Shown: positions 1-8,787, counted from the first letter of the stretch. The stretch: DNA of 64,000 bases from Bacillus norwichensis (GCF_014836955.1 NZ_JACSPV010000005.1:110964-174963), one strand, 5' to 3'. A program made the numbers and translations. Notes: a model not told the origin generated them from the sequence alone.

Positions 1-1425
1 TGAGATGAAATCTTTGTATTGGTCTTTTTCATAACCATCGAAGTATGTCATACCCATACGAATCGGATCACCAAAGAAGTAGTACTCATAGTGTGCCTGC
101 CTTGCACCAAATGCACTCAAGGTCATATCCCACGCCAACCTGAACAGTTGGACACGCTCGTAACCATTGAGGTTTTTGCCTTGAAGTCCGCGGTCAAGAA
201 TCGCTCCTATGTCTTCATTTTCGAAGTCAGACTGTGTCGGTATTCCCATCAAACCAGATGCGCCAAGGATTCGGACGATTTCAACAAGGCGTGGGTAGAT
301 ACGTGGATACCAGTTCCGTGCTGCATCAAGTGCCGCAAAGTCAGGCGTCATCATGCCCCATTTATCGATTTGTGCATTATGCTCTGCTTTGTACATATGT
401 GAGCGCATTGTTTCGAGTACAAGCATAATTTCAGCACCCTTATCCTGTACGTGCTGGAATTGATCGATTCCGATGGCATCCATGATGCTAAGGGCAACAC
501 CCAGAATGAACTCTGTTTTCACGATGTTCTTAGAGACAACTTGGTGTGACATATGGACAACAGCGTTTGTTTCTTTGAAGGTCCTATTGCAAAGGCTGGC
601 ATTTCCACAAACAAACACACGTTCCCAAGGAACAAATACGTTATCGAATGATACGATCGCGTCCCCTTCTTCAAAGCGGGAAGCAAGTGGATGGTCCCAG
701 CTCGACTTGCCATAGTCAAACGCCTCACGGCTTAGGAATTTCAAGCCTTCCGTATTGTTCGGAATTGCAAATGCAAGAGAATATGGGTCGTCCTTCGTAT
801 CAGATCTGTTCACAGTGGATGGAAAGACGATTAATTCGTCTGTGATACCGCCTTGTGTTGCCAGCAAACGGACACCGTCAACAATGATTCCGTCGCTCCT
901 CTTTTCTACAAGGTGAAGAGCAACATTCGCATCTTTCTGTTCTGCCTGCGCTTTTGCACGGTTAACTTGCGGATGGATCAAGGTATGAGTTAAACTCAAG
1001 TCGTTTTCCCGAGCATACTCATAGTATTTTCTTGAATTTTCAGCAAATCGAGGATCTGCTTCTGCGAAGAAGTCAGCGGCAGCACCAGTTGCCATGATTT
1101 CAGCATTCATATAGTCTGGAGCGCGTCCCATCATCCCTCCTGAAGTGCGAGCCCACTCTTGAATGGCCTCGCGGCGTGCAATTAAATCATCAATTGTTTC
1201 AGGGATTTTATAAGTCATGCCGACTTTATTTCCAGTTGTTGGTGAAGTATAGAGCATTTTCTCAGGCTTTTCATATTGCAGGTCATACAATCTTGCCATC
1301 GATTTTGTTACGCCCTGGAATGCAGGGTGCTCCGTTACGTCGTCAACCCTTTCCCCATGAATGTAAATGTTATTGTTTGCTTTTTTTAGTCGTTCTAAGT
1401 ATTCTTTCCCTGTTTTTGCTGGCAT
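1..1425 (-). CDS. hpaB: 4-hydroxyphenylacetate 3-monooxygenase, oxygenase component (3' end outside window)
   Basis: FADH2-dependent oxygenase that hydroxylates 4-hydroxyphenylacetate to homoprotocatechuate, working with a separate flavin reductase that is not in this window. The minus strand is open for 475 codons from the ATG at 1425 to the window edge, reading MPAKTGKEYLERLKKANNN at the N-terminus and containing family-typical stretches such as GRAPDYMNAEIMATGAAADF and SRFEEGDAIVSFDNVFVPWE. Family members are about 480-490 residues, so only a few C-terminal residues are missing. It lies 22 bp downstream of hpaE on the same strand and is very likely in one transcript with hpaE and the DapA-like gene. 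Family assignment is by recognition of conserved blocks; the homoprotocatechuate route is supported by the neighbouring hpaE. Confidence 0.9.
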   Translation of the reverse strand, partial: MPAKTGKEYLERLKKANNNIYIHGERVDDVTEHPAFQGVTKSMARLYDLQYEKPEKMLYTSPTTGNKVGMTYKIPETIDDLIARREAIQEWARTSGGMMGRAPDYMNAEIMATGAAADFFAEADPRFAENSRKYYEYARENDLSLTHTLIHPQVNRAKAQAEQKDANVALHLVEKRSDGIIVDGVRLLATQGGITDELIVFPSTVNRSDTKDDPYSLAFAIPNNTEGLKFLSREAFDYGKSSWDHPLASRFEEGDAIVSFDNVFVPWERVFVCGNASLCNRTFKETNAVVHMSHQVVSKNIVKTEFILGVALSIMDAIGIDQFQHVQDKGAEIMLVLETMRSHMYKAEHNAQIDKWGMMTPDFAALDAARNWYPRIYPRLVEIVRILGASGLMGIPTQSDFENEDIGAILDRGLQGKNLNGYERVQLFRLAWDMTLSAFGARQAHYEYYFFGDPIRMGMTYFDGYEKDQYKDFIS

Positions 1426-1446
1426 TTAGATTCACTCTCCTTATCG

Positions 1447-2964
1447 TTATTTCCCAAATTGCGGTATGTGGTGATCGCCGATGGCTACATGAATGACTTT
1501 CGGTTCTGTATAAAATTCCAGGATGGCATAATGGCCGCCTTCACGCCCGATACCGCTGGCTTTCGTCCCTCCGAATGGGATTCTGAGATCGCGTACGTTT
1601 TGGGCATTGATCCACAGCATTCCTGCTTCGACTGCTTGCGCTACGCGATGTCCTCGCTTGATGTCGTTCGTCCAGACATAGCCCGCAAGCCCATATTTGA
1701 CGTCGTTTGCTGCTGCGATCACTTCTTCTTCTGTTTCAAACTCAATGACAGCCATAACCGGTCCGAAAATTTCTTCCTGAGCAACTCTCATATCGTTGGT
1801 AGCATTTAAGAGCAGTGTTGGAGGTACATAGTTTCCGGCTTTGAACTCCTCTGGAACTGTACCTTGGATGACTTCGCAGCCTTCTTCTTTGGCAATTTCA
1901 ATATAACTTTTCACTTTTTCAAAGTGGCCTTTATCAATAAGTGGCCCCAATTGGGTAGAAGAATCCATCGGATCGCCAACTTTGATATTTTGTACTCTTT
2001 GTTTTAGCGCTTCGACGAATTTGTCTTTGATGTTTTTGTGCAAGAATACTCTAGAGTTCGCTGTGCAGCGTTCGCCGTTAAAGGAGAACAATCCCCATAC
2101 AGCCGCATCAAGAGCGCGGTCAAAATCAGCATCGTCAAACACGATCAACGGTGATTTCCCACCAAGCTCCATGGAAGTCTTTTTCAACGTATCGGCCGAA
2201 TTTTTAATAATGACAGATCCTGTCACTGTTTCCCCAGTAAAGGAAATCGCTTCCACGTCAGGATGAGCTACGAGTGAAGCTCCTGCTGTTTCCCCAAATC
2301 CGTGAACAATATTGAATACACCTTCAGGGAGGCCTGCTTTCTGAATGATTTCAGCCAGTTTATTTGCTGTAAGCGGTGAAAGCTCTGCCGGTTTTAAAAC
2401 AACTGTGTTCCCAGTCGCAAGCGCTGGGGCAACTTTCCACGTTGTTAACATGAATGGTGCGTTCCATGGTGTAATCAGTCCAACAACACCAAGCGGATTA
2501 TACACTGTGTAGTTGACGAACTCGCTTCCCTGCATGTAAGCTTCCCCGTGAAGTTTTATTTGCACCATGCGAGAGTAGAATCGGAAGTTCTCCGCAGCAC
2601 GCGCCGCCATGTTCCGTGTCTGTGCGATTGGAAGTCCTGTATCCAGCGATTCAAGATAAGAAAGCTCCTCGGCCTCTTCATCAATCAAATCTGCAATTCT
2701 TTCAATATATTTCATGCGCTCGGAAACTTTCATTTTACCCCAAGGGCCTTCCTTGAACGCTTTTTTAGCTGCTTGAACAGCCTTTTCTATATCTTCTTTT
2801 CTTCCCTCTGCTACACGGTTGATCTTCTCGTTTGTGAATGGACTTGGGTTATCGTAATAGACCGCGCTTTCAGCCTCTGTGAATTCTCCATTGATAAATA
2901 GACTGATATCAGGTTGCTGGGTATGTTCACGAATTTTAGCCTGTTCTGCTGTATTTTGTGCCAA
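1447..2964 (-). CDS. hpaE: 5-carboxymethyl-2-hydroxymuconate semialdehyde dehydrogenase
   Basis: NAD-dependent aldehyde dehydrogenase that oxidises the ring-fission product of homoprotocatechuate in the meta-cleavage pathway. About 505 residues, the normal family length. Visible are the cofactor-domain block NPLGVVGLITPWNAPFMLTTWK, split here by its position near residue 160, the general-base glutamate in MELGGKSP, and the nucleophilic cysteine in FNGERCTANSR near residue 300. The frame can be opened to a GTG at 2973, but AAGGAAGG abuts that codon; the TTG at 2964 has the right spacing and is preferred. It precedes hpaB in the same operon. Other ALDH substrates cannot be excluded from sequence alone, but placement beside hpaB makes HpaE the best call. 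Confidence 0.88.
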   Translation of the reverse strand: MAQNTAEQAKIREHTQQPDISLFINGEFTEAESAVYYDNPSPFTNEKINRVAEGRKEDIEKAVQAAKKAFKEGPWGKMKVSERMKYIERIADLIDEEAEELSYLESLDTGLPIAQTRNMAARAAENFRFYSRMVQIKLHGEAYMQGSEFVNYTVYNPLGVVGLITPWNAPFMLTTWKVAPALATGNTVVLKPAELSPLTANKLAEIIQKAGLPEGVFNIVHGFGETAGASLVAHPDVEAISFTGETVTGSVIIKNSADTLKKTSMELGGKSPLIVFDDADFDRALDAAVWGLFSFNGERCTANSRVFLHKNIKDKFVEALKQRVQNIKVGDPMDSSTQLGPLIDKGHFEKVKSYIEIAKEEGCEVIQGTVPEEFKAGNYVPPTLLLNATNDMRVAQEEIFGPVMAVIEFETEEEVIAAANDVKYGLAGYVWTNDIKRGHRVAQAVEAGMLWINAQNVRDLRIPFGGTKASGIGREGGHYAILEFYTEPKVIHVAIGDHHIPQFGK

Positions 2965-3157
2965 AATAGTCACCTTCCTTTAAGATTCCCGTTTCGGGGG
3001 CGGGCTCGCAGGAACCCGCTTTTAGCTTCGGCTCACTGGAGGCAAGCAACCCCTCACAAGCCGAATCCTGTAGTCATCCTACTTTCCCGTGCTGTGCAAG
3101 ACGTTTTTAATCTATAAAATTAGCTTTTCGTTTAGATCTATTAAGCTCAAAACGCTT

Positions 3158-4081
3158 TTAGCTCTTTACTTCGTCTTTCAGTTCAATTCCATAGTTTACA
3201 AGGACTTCACGCAGTTCTTTTTGCAGAGCTTCTGAAGGGATATCCATTGGTTTGCGTAGTACCGGCTTGATTTTACCCATCATGCCAAGAGCAGCTTTTG
3301 CCACTGCAGGGTTTGTATCTTTAAATAGAACATCGTTCAGTTCCATCATTTCAAAGTGCATATCTTGTGCTTTTTTCACGTCGCCTGCCGCCCATGCATT
3401 GTAGATTTCAGCTACAGGTCCTGGTGCAACGTTGGAAGTAGCGCTAATGTGTCCAGCTCCGCCGATCGCAAGCATTGGGTAGCAAAGAAGCTCGATTCCA
3501 GAATACAGGTTGAAGTCTCGACCCACTTTTAAAAGCACACGATTCACATGTTCAAAGTCTTTATTTGACTCCTTGATCCCGATAATGTTCGGGCAGTCTT
3601 CTGCGAGACGCTTGATCGTTTCAACTTCAAGGTTTACTGCTGTTCTACCAGGGATATTATATAGGATGATTGGAATATCAACAGAGTTAGCAACCGTTTT
3701 AAAGTGCTTATAAAGCGCCTGCTGGTTTGGTCGATTATAATAAGGGACGATGACCATTGCACCGTCTGCCCCCATTTCTTGAGCAGCTTTTGTCAATCTA
3801 ATGGCTTCATTATGATTGACGGATCCTGTTCCCGGAAGGAAAGGGACACGTCCAGCAACCGCTTTCATTGCAGTCTCCATGACAAGCTCTCTTTCATCCA
3901 CCGTCAAGGAGCTCGGCTCACCGCTTGTTCCAGTAACAGAAATTCCGTGGCTCCCATTTTTGATCTGCCAGTCGATTAAATTTTTAAACGTTTCCAAATC
4001 CAAGCTTTCATCTTCATTAAATGGAGTAATAACCGGAGCAATCGACCCTCTGAATCTTTCTTTGGCTTCTTTAAACGACAT
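3158..4081 (-). CDS. DapA-family (class I pyruvate) aldolase of the hpa operon
   Basis: Member of the dihydrodipicolinate synthase/N-acetylneuraminate lyase family, about 307 residues. The Schiff-base lysine is in IIGIKESN and the catalytic tyrosine in ILYNIPGRT; the TGTSGEP loop that binds the pyruvate carboxylate is present. A biosynthetic DapA would not be expected here. Position as first gene of an hpaE-hpaB operon suggests a retro-aldol step late in homoprotocatechuate breakdown, taking the place of HpaI (2,4-dihydroxyhept-2-ene-1,7-dioate aldolase). That role is inference. AGGAGG is only 3 nt before the ATG at 4087 but 9 nt before the ATG at 4081, which is chosen. A TCATATATGA-type operator lies 60 bp upstream. 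Confidence 0.8.
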   Translation of the reverse strand: MSFKEAKERFRGSIAPVITPFNEDESLDLETFKNLIDWQIKNGSHGISVTGTSGEPSSLTVDERELVMETAMKAVAGRVPFLPGTGSVNHNEAIRLTKAAQEMGADGAMVIVPYYNRPNQQALYKHFKTVANSVDIPIILYNIPGRTAVNLEVETIKRLAEDCPNIIGIKESNKDFEHVNRVLLKVGRDFNLYSGIELLCYPMLAIGGAGHISATSNVAPGPVAEIYNAWAAGDVKKAQDMHFEMMELNDVLFKDTNPAVAKAALGMMGKIKPVLRKPMDIPSEALQKELREVLVNYGIELKDEVKS

Positions 4082-4140
4082 ATTCATAATCCTCCTATAT
4101 AAAAGTTATTTAAATACTGATTAATTTTCTGAACAATTAA

Positions 4141-4152
4141 ATCATATATGAT
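4141..4152. promoter_or_regulatory. Probable GntR operator before the hpa operon
   Basis: ATCATATATGAT is a perfect 12-bp palindrome about 60 bp upstream of the aldolase start. Its core ATCATATATGA is repeated before the adjacent GntR gene (5130-5140). Sharing of a palindrome between a GntR-family gene and the neighbouring operon is the usual sign of an operator; regulation is inferred. Confidence 0.55.
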
Positions 4153-4197
4153 TATATATATTATGTCAAATATTTTTTTGGAATCAAATTCTCCTTT

Positions 4198-4378
4198 TCA
4201 TATTTTGCGCCCAGATTTTATCAAGATAAAGTCGATACATTTCCTCTGAAAATAAGGTGCCATCTGCCAGAGGTTTTAACTTCATTCTGCCGGATTTGAA
4301 CCTCCACTGAATGAAATACCAATACACATTCATCTCACCACTTACAGAAGCAGAAGACTTCTATTGAATGAAGTTAAA
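4198..4378 (+). repeat. Dispersed palindromic repeat, copy A
   Basis: About 180 bp copy of the repeat family described in the findings. It contains the GCGCCCAGATTTTATC block, CTGAAAA, GCCAGAGG, a degenerate TTTGAACCTCCACTGAATG centre, CATCTCACCACTTACAGAAG and the closing TTGAATGAAGTTAAA. It lies between the hpa operon and its regulator gene. The 5' AACTTCATTC and 3' GAATGAAGTT arms are inverted and could fold the right two-thirds into one long hairpin. Confidence 0.85.
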
Positions 4379-4436
4379 TTTAGTAACCGCTTTCATTTTT
4401 TTAAAAGCAAGAAACAGTTTTTTAGCGTTCTGTTTC

Positions 4437-5111
4437 TTAACTCTCTGATGTATTTTCCATTCTGATCGAACGACGTCTTTCAAAATCCTCCGCTGTGCGG
4501 AATTTATGCATGCGAACCAATTCTTCAATCTTTTGCGGATCTGCCTTCTTTTCAAGCAATGAAATGATTTCTTCATGTTCCTTGATTGACTCTTTTACCC
4601 TAACAGAATAGAGCGTTGATCCGATCCCTCTGATGGAGTCCAAACGTTTCCATAGTGTTTGAATACTTTCAACCAAAACCTTATTCGTACTTTCTTCATA
4701 AATCAGATGGTGAAACTCAGTATTCAATTTAGCAAACGCAATAATATCAAAATCCTCTAAAGCCTCCTTCATCTGTTTATTTTTTTCTTTCAGCTTCATG
4801 ATCTTGGCTGCCGGGAAATTTTGTGAACAGGATGCCACTACATAGCCCTCAAGCACAGCAAGAACCTGCAGGCTCTCGTAATATTCGGACTCATTGATAG
4901 AGGAAACAACAGGTCCAATATTGTGCTTATACTCAATCAGTCCTTCCGCCTCCAACTGGCGGATCGCTTCCCTGATCGGGATAGAACTCGTCTGTAATTC
5001 CCTTGCCAGCTGATCAATCACAATCCTTTGTCCGGGTCCAAAAACCTTCTCTACAATCCTTGACTTAATAATTCGATAAGCTCTTTGTTGTTTATTCTCT
5101 TTCTTCATCAT
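4437..5111 (-). CDS. GntR-family (FCD subfamily) transcriptional regulator
   Basis: Cytoplasmic DNA-binding regulator. The winged helix-turn-helix occupies about residues 5-70 (LARELQTSSIPIREAIRQLE is the recognition region), followed by an all-helical FCD ligand-binding domain with the histidine-rich pattern FHHLIYE typical of metal/organic-acid binding. About 224 residues, normal for the family. The reading frame extends to 5168, through the REP palindrome, so the adjacent ATGs at 5111/5108 are preferred although no strong ribosome binding site is visible. It lies upstream of and co-directional with the hpa operon and shares an operator-like palindrome with it, so it probably represses hpa and itself until an aromatic intermediate binds. 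Confidence 0.85.
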   Translation of the reverse strand: MMKKENKQQRAYRIIKSRIVEKVFGPGQRIVIDQLARELQTSSIPIREAIRQLEAEGLIEYKHNIGPVVSSINESEYYESLQVLAVLEGYVVASCSQNFPAAKIMKLKEKNKQMKEALEDFDIIAFAKLNTEFHHLIYEESTNKVLVESIQTLWKRLDSIRGIGSTLYSVRVKESIKEHEEIISLLEKKADPQKIEELVRMHKFRTAEDFERRRSIRMENTSES

Positions 5112-5129
5112 ACATACATCATATGTAAA

Positions 5130-5140
5130 ATCATATATGA
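5130..5140. promoter_or_regulatory. Probable autoregulatory GntR operator
   Basis: ATCATATATGA lies 19 bp before the GntR start and matches the core of the palindrome at 4141-4152. A second related half, ATCATATG, follows at 5118-5125. Position suggests autoregulation; this is inference. Confidence 0.5.
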
Positions 5141-5148
5141 AGTCAAGA

Positions 5149-5183
5149 GGGGGTCTGACCCCCACCACTTTAACGCGTTAAAG
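5149..5183. repeat. REP element: GGGGGTCTGACCCCC plus TTTAACGCGTTAAA
   Basis: Two palindromes in tandem, GGGGGTCTGACCCCC (5149-5163) and TTTAACGCGTTAAA (5170-5183). The second contains the stop codon of the transposase gene (5178-5180). The same first palindrome recurs at 5843-5857, 38397-38410 and 40057-40070, which marks it as the mobile REP unit served by the neighbouring RAYT. Confidence 0.85.
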
Positions 5184-5726
5184 GTTTTCCTCTTGTTCCC
5201 GCTCAATAAAGCGTTGGTAGTGTTTTTCAGGAGGGGCAGGGAAGTACGATAGCGTGCGAGTTTTGTCGATGTATGGGTTATCCTGAGGGACAAAATAGGC
5301 TGAACAACTGCTCCATTTATATTTTTCGGGGGATGAGACAATGTTGGCTTCAACAGGATTTAAGTGAATATACTTGCTCACTTTGAGGAAATAATCTTCT
5401 GAAAGTATCAGCTTTGATCCATAACGACCTTGAAATAAATGGCCATCCAGTGAATGTCTTTGGTTAAAGTAAATAGCGTAACGAGAATTGAGTCTTTGCA
5501 TGATATACTTTGGGTGGTGGTCTATTGTTTCCAACTGGAGATGAATGTGGTTAAACATGAGGCAATAAGAATGGAGTATACAAGGAAACTCAGAGCGGAC
5601 TTCTTTAAACATTCTCAAATAGGTAAGCCGATCCCAATCGTCATAAAAAATGGAAGTACGTCGATTTCCACGTTTGGTTATATGGTAGACAGCGCCAGGA
5701 AACCAAACTCTTATTTTTCTCGCCAT
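5178..5726 (-). CDS. REP-associated tyrosine transposase (RAYT, Y1_Tnp family)
   Basis: Single-strand DNA transposase of the IS200/IS605-like Y1 superfamily. The HUH metal-binding motif is FNHIHLQ and the catalytic tyrosine is in the helix KVSKYIHLNPV, about 50 residues later; the N-terminus ARKIRVWFPGAVYHITKRGN is typical of RAYTs. About 182 residues. The start at 5726 is preferred over 5735 because AAGGGG lies 9 nt upstream. The gene is bracketed by GGGGGTCTGACCCCC palindromes on both sides, one overlapping its stop codon, the usual organisation in which a RAYT is linked to the REP sequences it disperses. No other IS feature is present. Confidence 0.92.
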   Translation of the reverse strand: MARKIRVWFPGAVYHITKRGNRRTSIFYDDWDRLTYLRMFKEVRSEFPCILHSYCLMFNHIHLQLETIDHHPKYIMQRLNSRYAIYFNQRHSLDGHLFQGRYGSKLILSEDYFLKVSKYIHLNPVEANIVSSPEKYKWSSCSAYFVPQDNPYIDKTRTLSYFPAPPEKHYQRFIEREQEENL

Positions 5727-5827
5727 AGGCAACACCCCTTATTACTTTAATTTTTTATTGCTATTTAAGGCTATTCGACACCTTTCAACTAATTCCTGCT
5801 TTATTTTTGAATCTCTTCTACACTGTG

Positions 5828-5890
5828 ACGCATTAACGCACTGGGGGTCTGACCCCCTTAAGAGACCCCCTTAAGATGACCCCCTTAAGA
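5828..5890. repeat. REP element with three tandem GACCCCCTTAAGA units
   Basis: GCATTAACGCACT is followed by GGGGGTCTGACCCCC (5843-5857) and then by further copies of GACCCCCTTAAGA, giving three units at 5851, 5864 and 5878. It lies on the far side of the RAYT gene from the REP at 5149, so the transposase is bounded by REPs. The tandem duplication suggests slippage or repeated processing at this end. Confidence 0.85.
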
Positions 5891-5894
5891 CATC

Positions 5895-5920
5895 AAAAAA
5901 AAGCGCCTCAGCGCTTTTTT
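5895..5920. terminator. Bidirectional intrinsic terminator
   Basis: AAGCGCCTCAGCGCTT hairpin with an A-run on one side and a T-run on the other. It immediately follows the stop codon of the CorC-family gene on the minus strand and can also stop reading from the other direction. Confidence 0.85.
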
Positions 5921-7257
5921 CATTGTTTATTCAGTTCTGCTTCTTCTTCCACTTCGGCTTTTTCTTCTTTGAAGACTTCGATAAAGTGGATTTGGTGTCC
6001 GTCCAGCTCTGTGACTTTAAAAGCAAAGTCATCCGAATGAAGAGTTTCCCCTTCTACTACATCAAATTTCTTAGATAAGATCCATCCGCCAAGTGTGTCA
6101 ACGTCTTCATCAGACAGATGGGTCCCGAGAAGGTCATTGACATCTGGAATCAGGACTTTTCCGCTGAAAATGAAGTGGTTTTCCCCTACTTTTGTGATAT
6201 CTTCCACCTCATCTGTATCAAATTCGTCCCGAATCTCCCCGACAATTTCTTCTACTATATCTTCGACCGTAACAAGACCCGAAGTTCCACCGTACTCATC
6301 AAGCAGGATCGCCATATGTGTATGTTCCTTCTGCATTTTAAGCAGCAAATCCCGAATTGGGATCGTCTCAATCACATGAATCACAGGCTTGATAAATGCC
6401 GATATTTCTAATTCGCTGTCCGAATCCCTATTTTTAATTTGCTCCAGCAAAATATCTTTAATATTAATCAGTCCGATAATATTGTCCTTATCACCCTCAT
6501 ATATCGGATAACGTGTGAATTTTACATCCTGGATGACATTTACCCAGTCTTCAATTTCTTCTTCTGTTGAAAAAGAGATCATTTCTGTCCGCGGTACCAT
6601 TATTTCTTTGGCTACCCGGTTATCGAACTTAAAAATATTTGTTACGTATGTCAGCTCAGATTGATTGATCTCACCGCTTTTAAAACTTTCAGACAGTATG
6701 ATTCTAAGCTCTTCTTCGGAATGGGAGACTTCATGTTCCGATACCGAATGGAGGCCGAATACTTTCGCCAGTAAGCGAGCAGAACCGTTGAGTACCCAGA
6801 TGAAAGGAAACGCGATTCGGTAAAACCAAATCAACGGCTTGGCAGTCATCAAGGAAATTTCCTCTGCTTTTTGAATAGCCACTGTTTTTGGAGCTAATTC
6901 ACCAACGACTACGTGTAAAAAAGTGATGATCAAAAAAGCAATTGTAATTGACAACATTTGAGTGACAGACGGTCCGAGCTCCAACTTTTCAAATAATGGA
7001 TCGAACAATGATTTAACTGCTGGTTCACCCAACCAGCCGATTCCAAGGGCTGTAAGCGTAATCCCAAGCTGGCATGCTGATAAATATTCATCCATATGTG
7101 TAATAACATGCTTTACTGCCTTAGCCGCCGGTTTTCCTTCTTCAATCAGCTGGTCCACACGGCTACTTCTAATTTTTACAATAGCAAATTCTGCTGCTAC
7201 GAAAAAAGCGGTCATTGCAATTAATAGTGCGATTAAGAGTAAACTGGCAACGTCCAA
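5920..7257 (-). CDS. HlyC/CorC-family (CNNM) membrane transporter
   Basis: Membrane protein of 445 residues with a DUF21/CNNM transmembrane domain (about residues 1-190, four hydrophobic segments, ATG-like start [19 protein letters not shown]), two CBS motifs (about 210-340) and a C-terminal CorC_HlyC domain (about 350-430, [14 protein letters not shown]). Family members act in magnesium or cobalt efflux or homeostasis; B. subtilis paralogues include YhdP, YqhB and YrkA. The start codon is a TTG at 7257 with GAAAGGCG just before it; that sequence is the right arm of a small hairpin (7264-7283) that could hide the ribosome binding site. Monocistronic, ended by the terminator at 5895. Confidence 0.88.
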   Translation of the reverse strand: MDVASLLLIALLIAMTAFFVAAEFAIVKIRSSRVDQLIEEGKPAAKAVKHVITHMDEYLSACQLGITLTALGIGWLGEPAVKSLFDPLFEKLELGPSVTQMLSITIAFLIITFLHVVVGELAPKTVAIQKAEEISLMTAKPLIWFYRIAFPFIWVLNGSARLLAKVFGLHSVSEHEVSHSEEELRIILSESFKSGEINQSELTYVTNIFKFDNRVAKEIMVPRTEMISFSTEEEIEDWVNVIQDVKFTRYPIYEGDKDNIIGLINIKDILLEQIKNRDSDSELEISAFIKPVIHVIETIPIRDLLLKMQKEHTHMAILLDEYGGTSGLVTVEDIVEEIVGEIRDEFDTDEVEDITKVGENHFIFSGKVLIPDVNDLLGTHLSDEDVDTLGGWILSKKFDVVEGETLHSDDFAFKVTELDGHQIHFIEVFKEEKAEVEEEAELNKQ

Positions 7258-7932
7258 ATAGTTCGCCTTTCAAAGAAAGGCGTACACCTCCCAAGAATTA
7301 AGATTGCCTGTCGACCTGACGGCCGAACACACCTTTTATAAAATATTATACTATACGTTTTCTCAAGTGCATATAGTGAACTACCCTGCCACTTATCATC
7401 CGTTTTTTTTGGCTGGCTTGAAGTGGGGGCTTCTTGGGTAATCACCATTTTTGGTAGCTGACGAAATGAACCAAGCTAGCCCCTCCTGTATACTGGATAT
7501 TAGACGTCGCTAATAAGCTCCAGAGTTGTAGTTTATCAATCGTTAGACCACAAGTGCATTGATAAGTACGTTGTGGTAAGGTGATCTCCCTTACCGAACA
7601 TAACTCGGACAAGTCTTTGTTGAAGGAAAATCACCCCACTTCTAAATATTTTGATTATATGTATTTTATCTTTTGGCTCAATAGAAAACAAGCGTTCCTA
7701 CCCAAAAATCTATTGGCTTCGCCAAACTAATCGCCGATCGAAGGAAGAGATTTCTTTTAGAAGTTCGTTAAAAAAACCACATTTTTCTAAAGGGGCGTAG
7801 TAAGTGTGAAAAATAACACGTATTATAAGAGTGGACAAGTCTTAAAGGCGGCAGCCGGAAATCTCTTGTTTTCTTTCTCGCCTTTTACATGTAAAATAGA
7901 CCCATTGATTTGAAAGAGAGGAAATAATAGAA
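7258..7932. other. Non-coding region between divergent corC-like gene and uppP
   Basis: No convincing gene is seen in 675 bp. It contains several stem-loops: GCCTTTCTTTGAAAGGC next to the corC-like start, CCACAA...TTGTGG (about 7550-7576) and GGTAAGGTGATCTCCCTTACC (about 7575-7595). The length and clustered hairpins could reflect leader regulation, but I recognise no known riboswitch class. The uppP ribosome binding site GAGAGG is at the right edge. Confidence 0.5.
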
Positions 7933-8787
7933 ATGAGCATTTGGGAATTCATTGTCGCATTAATATTGGGCTTTGTTGAGGGTATGACCGAATTCGCTCC
8001 TGTCTCATCGACAGGCCATATGATCATCGTGGATGATATTTTATTAAAATCAGCAGAGTTACTAAAATCCCAGGAAATAGCCAATACGTTTAAAGTGGTT
8101 ATCCAATTGGGATCCGTTCTAGCAGCGGCCATCGTTTTTCGGCAGCGGATTTTGAGCTTGTTCGGAATTCGTACGGCGAATTCTCCTGCACCTGAAAAAG
8201 GCCATTCTCGTCTTCGATTAACACACATCATCATCGGGTTGATTCCAGCCATCATACTGGGATTTACATTAGAGGATTTTATTGATACATATCTATTTTC
8301 TGTAGAAACAGTATTAGTCGGCCTTGTAGGAGGAGCAATTTTAATGGCGGCAGCCGATTGGAAAGCAAGATCTGGTTCAGCAGCGAAGGAAAAAACCAGC
8401 CTTGATGACATCTCCATTAAGCAGGCTTTTTTGATTGGGCTATTCCAATGTATCGCATTATGGCCGGGCTTTTCCAGATCTGGGTCTACCATTTCAGGTG
8501 GGGTCTTGCTGGGGCTGAAATACCGGGCCGCTGCGGACTTTACTTTTATCATGGCGATCCCGATCATGTTCGGAGCAAGTGCTGTCTCTTTATATAAAAA
8601 AATGGACCTTCTGACTGTAGATGTTATTCCATTCTTTGTGGTCGGATTTATCAGCGCCTTTGTTTTTGCTTGGCTGTCCATCCGCTTTTTCCTAGCTCTG
8701 ATTAGCAAGATTAAATTGATGCCTTTTGCAATTTATAGAGTTGTGTTGGCCGCGGTTATTTTAGTGATTTATATCAACATTAAATAG
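7933..8787 (+). CDS. uppP: Undecaprenyl-diphosphatase (bacitracin resistance protein)
   Basis: Integral membrane enzyme that removes one phosphate from undecaprenyl diphosphate to recycle the lipid carrier for peptidoglycan and teichoic acid synthesis. 284 residues, normal length. Both signature motifs are present: EGMTEFAPVSSTGH at residues 17-30 and PGFSRSGSTISGG near residue 178, carrying the catalytic Glu/Ser/His and Arg residues. About eight hydrophobic segments. GAGAGG lies 12 nt before the ATG. A long antisense open frame covers this gene and is rejected. A hairpin terminator follows. Monocistronic. Confidence 0.95.
   Translation: MSIWEFIVALILGFVEGMTEFAPVSSTGHMIIVDDILLKSAELLKSQEIANTFKVVIQLGSVLAAAIVFRQRILSLFGIRTANSPAPEKGHSRLRLTHIIIGLIPAIILGFTLEDFIDTYLFSVETVLVGLVGGAILMAAADWKARSGSAAKEKTSLDDISIKQAFLIGLFQCIALWPGFSRSGSTISGGVLLGLKYRAAADFTFIMAIPIMFGASAVSLYKKMDLLTVDVIPFFVVGFISAFVFAWLSIRFFLALISKIKLMPFAIYRVVLAAVILVIYINIK

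Noticed and set aside
19..402. 127-codon plus-strand frame at the window start
   Set aside because: Antisense to hpaB, which is open to the window edge on the minus strand and has clear family sequence.
3012..3066. GCGGGTTCCTGCGAGCCCGC-type hairpin and TCACTGGAGGC block, faintly like 10648-10690
   Set aside because: The similarity between the two places is short (about 11 bp plus scattered matches) and may be chance; no function suggested.
5178..5726. Classical IS200/IS605 insertion sequence
   Set aside because: No tnpB and no typical IS200/IS605 ends; the flanking GGGGGTCTGACCCCC palindromes point to a domesticated RAYT instead.
7842..8708. Long minus-strand open frame (288 codons) antisense to uppP
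   Set aside because: It covers almost exactly the uppP gene, whose both catalytic motifs are present on the plus strand. The antisense product is rich in Ser/Asn/Lys with no recognisable domain.
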